64,000 nt of DNA from Lophius americanus. Its lineage: Eukaryota > Chordata > Actinopteri > Lophiiformes > Lophiidae. The notes under the pieces were generated by a model. The model was given only the letters and a program-made list of their open reading frames with translations, ran no database searches and was not told where the DNA came from. The stretch's first letter is position 1. Each line of letters starts with the position of its first letter. The position numbers and the translations under genes were made by a program. This document shows, piece by piece, positions 54,360 to 64,000 of this stretch. Where the stretch lies: assembly GCA_037951165.1 (NCBI GenBank), contig JBBDHG010000135.1:124001-188000 (forward strand), in the 5' to 3' direction.

Positions 54360-57300
54360 GTTAAACTTACACTTGTGTTGCCTCACAAGACTGATTATGT
54401 CATCCTCAACCAACTGAACCCATCACAGAAGAGTTCAATATGGAAAATAATGCAAACGCCTTACATATACTCGACACATCGGAATAATTGGAAAAGATTT
54501 ATTCATATGAACCCAAAATTTGGTTATCCAGTGAATGAAACGCAAAGCCACAACAAAAGGATACAGTACTATGAAAAAAGTATTATGATGTTCCATTAGT
54601 TAATCCAGCTAAGTCTTCAATTGTGAGATAGACTCTCTCCAGCTGTTCCCCTCTCCTAGCTGTGACCAGATGTGAGTCAGTAGAACTATAAACAGCATCA
54701 GAGGGTTGAATGAAATCCAAAGTGGAATCCATGAATTAACCCTAACCCTCCAGCGAGAACACCGTAGTAACAAACAATGTGACAGCAGTATTGTCAATGG
54801 ATGTTAAACAAAATAGTGAACTTAAAAATAGTCTCTAGAGAGGTATGTTGAACCCTGAAGACAAGAGAATGATTAAAACTGCCAAGAGCTGCGATGTCAG
54901 AGTGACATCAGTGACAGAGACAAAATGTAGACGGAATGTAGTGACTAACCAAAAAAAGAAAGAAAAGGAGGGGCGATTCAAGTTTAAGGTGTGCACTTAT
55001 GGTAATTGTTGTGCGCGCCTGACTTACATTAAGAATGAAGTACACAGCTGGAAAAAGATTAGAAGAAGGACATCAGAAGCCGTGATAATAATCTGTGGAC
55101 GGACTCACAGACAGGAAAATCATTTAAAGACAGGATTTAGAAAAAAAAAATCAAAGGGAGGACAATAATTCATATTTTATGAGAGTTAAAACATCGCATT
55201 TCACCACAAACCTACAGAGAGTAATAGAAAGCATATAAAAGCTCACAATCCCAACAGCATGAAATGGTTGTAACAAACTGATGAATTTAATGTACAACAC
55301 ATGACACAGATTTTTTGCAAACCCAATACTGTTTCCAATTGAGTCGGTGGAGTAACTGTGATCGGCTGCCTTCACACTAAAAACAATACAAAGCCATGTG
55401 TAGTAGGCATGTCTTCACTCTGAACGAGTCAACATGAATGAACTGAATAAGGGGAGATATTGTGTTATTCATGTCAGTCAAGAGTGGAAAATTTTCAACT
55501 TGGCTGACAAATCTTTTCTTATACTGTGAAGTTTCTCAAGAAGTCGCGTGTCTGAATGTCATTTGATGTGGATGTAGAGAAGACATGTCATGTCATGTGA
55601 ACACCCGGAACTGCGTCTGGATGATGTCGTGAACCCAGCGTCTGGCTCTCCAGCACTTCTGTGACTTCCACAACAAATACAAAACACGTTTTGTGTTGTA
55701 TGATATTTGTGTTGCATTCCATGTGAATGTGGATTCTCATGGTTCTGGGTACTCATACACGTTACATCTGCAATGTTTCTCCTTCACTTCCACGGACACA
55801 TCTCCCTGAAGTCTGGCTGTCACCCGTCTGGAGAATCTATATGTATCTATATAGAGTTGAGATTTTTCAATTTGTGAGTGAAGACACAAATACCACAACT
55901 ATCAAGTCTTTGTCCAATTCTTGTTGTGTCATTTGAGTTGTCACGTGCAACAATATGTAAAAATTAAGTATTAGAGGTATTTCCCTCACGCCTTTTGGAA
56001 AACAGAAGAGAAATTAAATTTTTGAGTACCAATGAAAAAACTTAGATTAATACAGCTTGATAAAGTTTTGAATTAAACATTAAATAAAGCAAGGAAATTA
56101 AAAAAAAACATAAAAAAAACATGTATTATGTATATAGAATTGTCAAAAGCATTTGTCATTGGCACATTAATTGACCACTGTATCATTAGGACAGTCAAGA
56201 ACTTAAATATCAGAAAATTCTTGAGACTCGCTCACACTCACAAGAGTTAACTGGTATGTGACTCACTCATAAAAATCTTGATAAATTTTGTCGCAGCTGA
56301 AACAACGTAATTGATAAAATTAAGTGTATTATTGACCAAGAAGATAGAATAACTACTTGAAAAAAAAAAAAATCTCTAAACATTCCATCCTCCCACTCGG
56401 TAACAGCAGTTACTCCAATATTTCCATTTACTGCACCGATTTATGAGTGAGTCTCAGAAACAACCATGGTGGTAGAATTCACTTATGCTCTCTCCCAGAC
56501 TGCATTTCTCTGTAAACAGTCTCACTGTAGGTCATGCACAACTGATTGCTGGTCAAGGTCAAGAAAGTGAATGAGCTGGATTCCTCCGGCTCCAAAAACA
56601 GTAGGTTATTGGCCACCTACGGTTAATTTGCTGGGATACCCTGTCTGTGGAACCATAATAGTGTCTGTCACCGATACCGTAGAAACATTAAATCAGCCTC
56701 ACTGCAAAGTTTGAAACACATCTTGCACATATAGCTCATGCACACCCATGTTAAACCTGTTTTATATTATTTTCCGCCTCATTCATGTTTCCCAAATGTT
56801 TGGACACCATGACATCCGCCGTAAAGACTCCAATCCACATTTGAGACACCTGTGCAGAGAAACATAAAGATCCAGGAATACAACCTTGGCAGGCATTGGT
56901 CATACTTTGCTGCTGGCAGTGAAAAGGGAGCTTCAACAATGCTGTGTGAAATTAGAAGAAGGAGGGTCATGGTAAAGTTAAAGGAATATTTTACCATGAG
57001 ATTAGACCCGTGGAAGGAGGTGCCGACTCAGTGTATATATTTCCTACAATCCAATGAAGCCTAAAGATAATGGAACAGCTTGGGTAATGGGAGTAAAGAT
57101 GTACATCAAACTGTATAAATAAATCTTTTGATTCATTTTTGCTCCTTTACTTGAACTCCACCAGTAAAATTTATGTGAAATTTGACCGGTGTTTGGTGAG
57201 TCAGAAGTGGTGATGTCATAGCATGGCATGAGAACCATGATAAGTTCAACTGATGTGTCTGCCAGTTGGAGTGATAAAAAGAAATCTTTCTCACAGATCT

Positions 57301-60010
57301 GTGATCTTTTCTATCTATAGCTTGTTGCTGAGGTCAAGGCAGTTGGCCATCCCACACAGCGATCTAGAAACAAGGTTCCTGGCACACTCATTAAAAGAAT
57401 ATTCTGACCCTTTTTACAATCTTTTACTGTCTTCATAAAAAAAGAAAATCTTTATCTGGGTTCTTTCCTGGTCCTCGTGGAAATCTGCCATGTAGTTGTG
57501 ACATAATCCTGCTAAGAAACAAAGAAACACACACAAATATAGATTATTAAGTAGTTACAAAAGACTGTCTTTGTGTTTAAATTGGTGCTAATATACTACT
57601 TGGATTTTACATAATGTCGGTTCATGCTGAATACATTCTATACCGTTGGAAGACGTAATAGAAGTTGAAATAAAGAAGCAATTGAATTAGATTTGGACGA
57701 AAACAGCTGGTATGAATGTCTTAAAAATGGGTACTTTTGACTTTTATACTTTACTTTATACTATACTTTACATTAAAGAACCTTCACCTTTTCACTTTTA
57801 TTGTTCAACCCTCTGTTAGACAGGTAACTTTGCTTCTTCTTGACTCACAAACGTTAATCCACCTCTGCATATGAGACTATATTCAGATTCGATGGATTGC
57901 ATTAACATCCTTTAAGAGGCTTCTTACTCCTGTGAGCTCTGGGATTGGGCGCTTTTAATCCTAGGCATAAAAAACTGTCGCTCGCTAAAATTCACAGACA
58001 GTCTTTCATTCTAATTCTCTACAGTATAAACAACATTTTCCTCCAACTATAGTTTCAGTTCCAGCTTTGCTTTTCGTGATAATTAAAAGTTGAGTCCAAA
58101 ACACTGGTGTGTTGTCCTTAAACACTACCTCTTAAGAAATCAATGCTCAAAAACTTGAGGTGTGTTGAGGGGACTATTCATTCAGTGCTATTCCTGTTTT
58201 TCCTTTCCATGAAACATCAGCCCAAGGTTTCCCACCGTCCTGTTGGCTGCTGCTCTCTGTATGCTGTCAGAGCAGCGGGCGTCAAGAATGGTAGATGAAC
58301 GTATGAATACTGGGCTTTGTATGCTGGCATGTGTGGGCTGCGATCGACTGTACTCTCTCCATTTAGGAGGGGTCCTGAGAGGAAAAGTATGGGACTCACC
58401 TCACTAGTGGTATAAACTTTACTTTTGGTAGTGAGTTACAGACATTTAGAAATTTATGATTTTTAAAAAGAGAAGTAGGTTGTGTGGATCTCATCAAAGC
58501 ACAGGGTGGAGCTGACAAAGTTGTAGTTTAAATAAAAATATGTCATTACATTTGGAGGAAGAAGCGATTTCACTGAAGTCTTGGGCCTCCCATTTTAAGG
58601 GAAAATGGCGTCGTAGATGGAGCAGATGTAGCTAGCAGAGTAATGTCTGGCTGGCAGGTCTACAAAGACTAAAACTTAACTTTGCTGCTCATAATCTGGG
58701 GGCATATTCAGGCGGCTGTATCTGTTTCAGCTAAACAGAACTCCAGAGCCAATTTTAAGATAGGCTGAACTCCTATGTGAGTCACCTGATCAATGCACAT
58801 GAACGGGCACAAAGAAAACCTTTCAGAAAACAACATTTCAGGTGGAGGAAACCCAAAATGAAACAGAGGTACTGCCACGTTTGCTCTGGATGAGGTTTCA
58901 CTATTTGGCCTTTGCTTCTGTAGCTGAACCTGTTGGCCATAGTTTATAAGATGGTTGGCTCCTACAAACACAAACACGAGCACACAGGAAGAACCAACGC
59001 ATTCATTTTCTCTCTCTTTTCTCTCTCTCTCCTCTCTCACACACTTAAATGAACACACCCACACACACAATGGAGGGCTTTCTTAACTCAGGACTTGGCT
59101 GTTTTGACTCTTACTCTCGTTAAAGCTGCAGCCTGGCTCACTGGTACGGTGAGCAAATCAGTTGAATGGTCATGTTGGGCCCACAGGCAGTCAGGCATGC
59201 GTTTGGCCCCAGAGGACCCTAAATTCTCAAGCCTGGACATTTCCTTCTAAGGAGTTTGGAAGCAAGGCCAGCGGTTTTGGATATCTTCAGTAATACATTT
59301 TGACATTTTAAAACAGGATTATGGAGGATTAATTAGCCTTCTTTGTAAAAAAACAACAAAAAAACATCTCTGTTGTGCATTGAAACAGTTAGTATTGTAT
59401 ATTTCATGTCATCATGTAAATCTTTTTAATTTTATTTCCTCTTCATCAGCTCCAATAACCATAATAATAAACATCAAAGCATATTGTTTTGATTATACCA
59501 CACAGATCACTGTTCTTACTGCAGAAACATAAAACACATCTGTTCATGTGGGTATTTTTCCTGAGACAGAACTACAATCTACATGTTTTCATTTACTTGA
59601 TATAGATGGACGAGAAAATGTCAACGTCACAGGTTATTACTTGTAATAAATGATCACTCCCCTTTGCTCAGGAACCCTTCTGCAGGCAGGGGTACACCAT
59701 CAGGAGAGGCATACCAAGAAATGTTTGGTCCCACAATATATAAGAAACCGGGGCCCCAAATAGCCACTTATAGTGGCCCATTTTGCAATGGGAACTAACC
59801 AACACACTCATGAAGGCACCAAGTAGCTAACACAAAAATTCAAATTTGGATTGTCTGCATGATATTTTACCTTTGTACCCACTGTATCACAAGACCTGAC
59901 CCAACACAGCGGCTAAAACTACATTTGCATTATGCCATCAGCGTATGTGACAAAAAAAATTGTTTGACATTGCTGAGACTGACTCGTTCAATCAGAATTT
60001 ATTTATTTAT
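54360..60010. other. intergenic, no recognised gene
   Basis: A 107-codon ORF at 54845-55168 is lysine-rich (KKKEKEGRFKFKVCTYGNCCARLTY) but matches nothing I know. The rest is AT-rich with no clear repeats. Minus-strand ORFs near 58708-59070 are built from CT-rich low-complexity DNA. Confidence 0.5.
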
Positions 60011-60017
60011 TTATTCC

Positions 60018-60142
60018 CACTGATCAGCCACAATATTAAAATCTTGCCCTCCGACACCTCTCTATCAGAACCAGCATTATCTTTTCAGCATTTGTAAAGC
60101 AGTAGCTGTTCTGTGGGATCAGACAACACAGGCCATCAGGCC
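60018..60142 (-). mobile_element. Tc1-like transposon relic, short
   Basis: A terminal-repeat-like CACTGATCAGCCACAATATT is followed almost at once by reverse-strand N-terminal transposase sequence (CAGCATTATCTTTTCAGCA, CTGTTCTGTGGGATCAGACA). Most of the element is therefore deleted. Confidence 0.6.
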
Positions 60143-60244
60143 AAAATGCTCACCTGCTACATAATAAATCCCCTCCCAGCACCATTATAGCAAGAGCTCC
60201 ACTTGATTATTATGTGACTGAACTTGTGAGGGGTTAATTAATAA

Positions 60245-60372
60245 TAATCATTTAATATAATATAATATAGCATAATGAAATGTAATATAATATAATATAA
60301 TATAGAATAATGAGATATAATATAATATAATGTAACATAATATAATATAATGTAACATAATATCATATAATT
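60245..60372. repeat. (AATAT)n-type AT satellite-like repeat
   Basis: Imperfect pentamer TAATA/ATATA array interrupted by GAATAATGA and GTAACA units. Confidence 0.85.
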
Positions 60373-61998
60373 TTTCAATATCAACATGGTTGACCTTCTG
60401 TTTATATTTATCAGCACAACACACACACAAAAGCACGGTCTAAAAGTCAGATCATGTTCTTAGTGCGCCTTGGTGCTCTGAGCTCAGACTAACGTTTTCC
60501 CAGGAGTATATTAGCCCCTGAAAATGCAGCTAAATGAGCAGAATGAACATTGATAACAGAAGCTACTTACTTTAAAGGAGGACTAAGGTTTACGATTTTT
60601 TTCTCACACAAAGAACCTTCTGAAAGATGTGTGCAATTGCTGCAAACACATGGTAAACATTATGCTGCATGTGGAAAAGCCCATAAATGGGAAAATTGTT
60701 CAAATCTGTTGTTTTTGATGTTAAAAAAACAACAGATTTGTCTGGTTTAGTTAAACTTAAAAGTTTGAAGATTGGTGAAGGTGGGTATTGGGATGACTGC
60801 CCTGTCCATATGTTTTATGTCAAACTTTGTCATCTGGCCTCCTCTATTCAAAGTGTGAGAAAGTCACTTTTATAGCTCTTTAACATATCATGCCAAAGCT
60901 CAACGGACTCGTTAAGTTTATTTCAATGAGCATTAAATTGATGCTGCTGACGTTCAGCAGTGGTTTATGCTTCACCGGACTGATTATTTATGTGAGATAT
61001 ACAGAACTGAAGAAGTTCTAGCGTTGCATGGTACATGTATCTGTACACCATATATATGCAAAAGAATGTGAATGTATGTGTGGCAATAGCCCTGGGGCTT
61101 AAACCCCTGTGGTTCCTAATTCATTCTACCTCACATCCCCATAAACATCCTGCTGCAACTCCCTCGTGGTTTGTTTATGAGCTCAGCCTCTTCAAACAAA
61201 GCCCACACAGGAGGCCGGTTTCATCTTGTATGACGACAGGGATCGCATAATACACACATTATCGACATTATATACCTCAGCTATCACTGTACCTAAGAAA
61301 GAAAATAAAATGGAATATGAAAGTTTTCTTAGTAAATTATGCACAACAAATGCTTTAATTGGCACATGACGGTCAGAGTAAATCCATATCTTAAACCTGA
61401 AGTAGCACTGCTTGATAATCTTCTATTATATAAGGATAATATAAGACATGCTGTTTGAGTTCTGGAACAATCTTTTGAATGGCTACTTTTTAATTAAAAT
61501 AAAAAGGATCGACATGTGGGAAAATGTCCTTCTCAAAAGACATAGTCATCCTCATCCGCACAAGAACTGTGCTGAATGTTGGATCTCTTAGACAAACATC
61601 CGTGACGATAAGGGCCAGAGGTAATGATTACATTGACAGTGAAATTGTTTCCTATTCGCCCCACCCAACATCACTGGGGCACCGGTTTCTACATTGCAGA
61701 ACAGATAAAAAGAGCCAAGAAACTGGTCTGAATATTTCTTTCTGCATGTGATAGCATGATACATTATCTTGGGAAAATAAACACAAGCATGTCTGTGTTA
61801 CAGTTGGAGGGAATTTCATTTTTACAAGGTTTTTAATCTAAAGAACAACAATGAATCTACTTACGTTTTGTGTTGTCAAATCGTGTGATTCTAACCTCGT
61901 ATTTTGTGACATCATATAAGAATTTGACTCAGTCAAGCCAAACGTACCAAATGTAAATTCACTCTTTCTAGTTTAAATATACAAAGAAGGTACTACTG
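60373..61998. other. intergenic, nothing seen
   Basis: AT-rich. ORFs of 60-75 codons show no motif. Confidence 0.5.
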
Positions 61999-62059
61999 AT
62001 AATAAAAAAAAATAAAAAAATAAAAAAATAAAAATTAAAAAATTAAAAAATAAAAAAAC
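61999..62059. repeat. A-rich simple repeat (TAAAAAAA)n
   Basis: Runs of A6-A8 separated by single T or TT. Confidence 0.9.
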
Positions 62060-62238
62060 ACTTCAACACAATGCAAGATTAATACGGTGGCTGCATTTAA
62101 TTATAGGTTAAGTTCAAAGCATTAACTGACATTTCAGTAGTTGGTAGAATCTAAATCAGTCTCTAATATCAACAAAATCAAATCTCTAATAAAGTAACAG
62201 AAAACTAACTGCTCCATCTTTCCTTTGCTTCCTGACTT

Positions 62239-62515
62239 ACTGTGTGTGTCTGTGTGTTTATGTCTGAGTGTGTGTGTGAGTGTGTGTCTGTATGTTTAAT
62301 TATGTGTGTGTGCAGGTGTGTGTTTTTGTGCGTCTATGTGTGTGTCTGTGTCTGTATGTGTGTGTGCACGTGTAGGTGTGTGCGTGTGTGTGTGCGTGTG
62401 TGCACGTGTGCAGGCTTGGGTGTATGTGAGTTTACGTGTCTGTGTGTTTATGTGTGTATGTCCGTGTATGTGTGTGTATGTACGTTTGCTGGTGTGTTTG
62501 TTTGTGTGTGTGAGT
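62239..62515. repeat. imperfect (TG)n block of about 275 bp
   Basis: Long TG-rich stretch with regularly scattered interruptions (TGTCTG, TGCACG, TATG). The cysteine/valine-rich ORFs over it are artefacts of the repeat. Alternating purine-pyrimidine sequence of this length could adopt Z-DNA. Confidence 0.9.
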
Positions 62516-62909
62516 TGGGAGAGGCCTTCTTAGTCCCTCTCCTGTTGAACCACCTGTACACCTGCACCTTATCATTTCATCTACGCATCAAGCAGCTGCA
62601 GCACATAAACACAGGCTCAGATCCTCACTTCACCTGTGTGGCACAATGCCTCTACCTAATCCCAATCCTTATGCTTAAAAATCTAGAGTGCTAATTGTTT
62701 CTTTTGGCGAAAGCCTCAGGATCACACCTTCCTGATCTCGTCCCCTCCTGTCCCAGCTTAAAATAAAATACCTTTTTCTAACTATCTAACTGTTTCTCCA
62801 TTTGTGTTCTTTTGGGTCTGGGTCACTGCCTCCAATGAATTCCGTTGGTATTGTTCTTCCGTTGGTATTGTTCTTTTTGAGATATAATTCAAAATTCTGT
62901 AGACTATGA

Positions 62910-62934
62910 TAGTAGTAGTAGTAGTAGTAGTAGT
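62910..62934. repeat. (TAG)8 trinucleotide run
   Basis: Uninterrupted TAG/AGT units. Confidence 0.9.
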
Positions 62935-64000
62935 CCCATATTTTGTGAAAAGAAGTTCTGAACTATCAACAAAATGTCTGCATACATGCATCACTAGCAA
63001 TTAGTTGGCGTATTTTAATTCATAGTGAAATATACAGTAGACTGAATTTGGTCGAGCCTGTGAGTTTTGCATCAGGGTTTTGAAGCTTGAAAGAAAAAGT
63101 ACATTCATTTCCAGAGTACAATTATTCTTCTAATTGGTTTATGAAAAGATTTAAATACCCCCGTCTGCATCTACCCATACCAGTTTGGGTGTTTTGTTCT
63201 TGTTGAGGTATTTATATGGAGCATTTTTGTTCTGATTGAGCCCTCATACCAATTAACCAATCAATCAATCAACCAACCAATCAGAACATTAGGGTCTATT
63301 TAAACTCAGCTAGTGCTGGGTTTGACTCAACAGGCCAACACATTTTAACATCTTGTGTCCGTGCCTTGCTTTTAAAAGTGAAATAAGAGACATCATAGTA
63401 GCAGTAGTTCTAAAGAAAGTTATCCTTTTTTTATCACAGCATTTTACCGATAAATATATGAGCACTGCAGCGGAATTCAGCAAATTTGCAGAAATTAAAC
63501 ATAACATTCATCCTCCTAACAATGCGGTCACACTTTGATCATGGTCCAAGAACGCTACTCAGGCCTCGTATTATTACTGTAGAAAATAATTCATACTCCC
63601 ATTTTCCTTCATGTGTCAGCATCATAAAGAATGTCTGTCACAGTGGGGAAGTGAATTACGGAGGTTTCATTTTACATAGGCTAATGGACGTATTTATATT
63701 ACCTTTTATGGAAGGTGAATGACTAACAGAAGCTCTTATATTCATGATGGTGAACTCTGATGATTGGGGCAGGGAGCTCCTTCTAAGCCAAAAATGTCTC
63801 ACCACAGTCACATCCAACCTTACATTTTGTTTGTCTTTGTCTGCCAAGCCTTTACAGTGAAGTAAGTCTTGCTGGAGATATGTTTCAGATACAGTGTCTC
63901 CTGCTGTGTGTGTTGAGTCTGGAAAACATGAAGGCACATTGTGTATAAAGGACCTGGGTTTGCTTTGGACTACTGCGTGTTTGCTTCACACACACTGCTG
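62935..64000. other. intergenic, no gene
   Basis: 63138-63300 contains a copy of the dispersed segment also present at 13.73 kb (TTTATATGGAGCATTTT). Facing words GTTCTGATTG and CAATCAGAAC flank a (CAAT)n-like run at about 63228-63288. Nothing else supported to the window end. Confidence 0.45.

Noticed and set aside
62242..62694. 150-codon Cys/Val-rich ORF
   Set aside because: Translation of an imperfect (TG)n block, not a gene.

Overview
This is a teleost fish genomic window. Evidence: spliced vertebrate genes with GT-AG introns, AT-rich noncoding DNA full of microsatellites, and interspersed repeats typical of ray-finned fish (tRNA-headed SINEs, Tc1-like DNA transposons, an RTE-type LINE, CR1/L2-like tails). 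Two genes can be reconstructed completely. About 80% of the window is intron or intergenic DNA.

Region 0.3-7.7 kb, plus strand: mcm3, the Mcm3 subunit of the MCM2-7 replicative helicase. It has 17 coding exons and encodes 814 aa, with a start codon, stop codon and consistent splice phase throughout. Just upstream lie two opposed E2F-type sites and a CCAAT box, as expected for an S-phase gene. Region 7.7-17.8 kb: intergenic DNA with Tc1-like relics, a SINE and two weak candidate ORFs.

Region 17.8-31.2 kb, minus strand: stmn4 (stathmin-4/RB3), a neuronal tubulin-sequestering phosphoprotein. It has five coding exons (188 aa) and a probable noncoding first exon near 31.03-31.1 kb. The genes are convergent (mcm3 -> <- stmn4). 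The stmn4 introns hold nested mobile elements: a 312-bp MITE inside an older repeat, a 763-bp fold-back element, two Tc1-like relics and two SINE pieces. They also hold a POU-octamer/E-box cluster.

Region 31.2-64 kb: a gene-poor stretch with no recognisable host gene. It contains an unusual non-LTR reverse-transcriptase relic with a perfect 19-bp hairpin, a (CTCCT)17 microsatellite, a possible solo LTR, a tRNA-SINE, a 19-bp minisatellite that is open in all three forward frames, an internally deleted RTE LINE, two arrays of a divergent repeat in opposite orientation at 42 and 48 kb, a perfect 20-bp-arm palindrome at 49.65 kb, LINE and Tc1 relics, and large TG- and AT-rich simple repeats. A few stretches look like possible conserved noncoding regulatory DNA, but this cannot be tested without comparative alignment.

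I found no operon, CRISPR, phage or other multigene system. The most interesting material is the structural repeats, the promoter architecture of the two genes and a few candidate exons.
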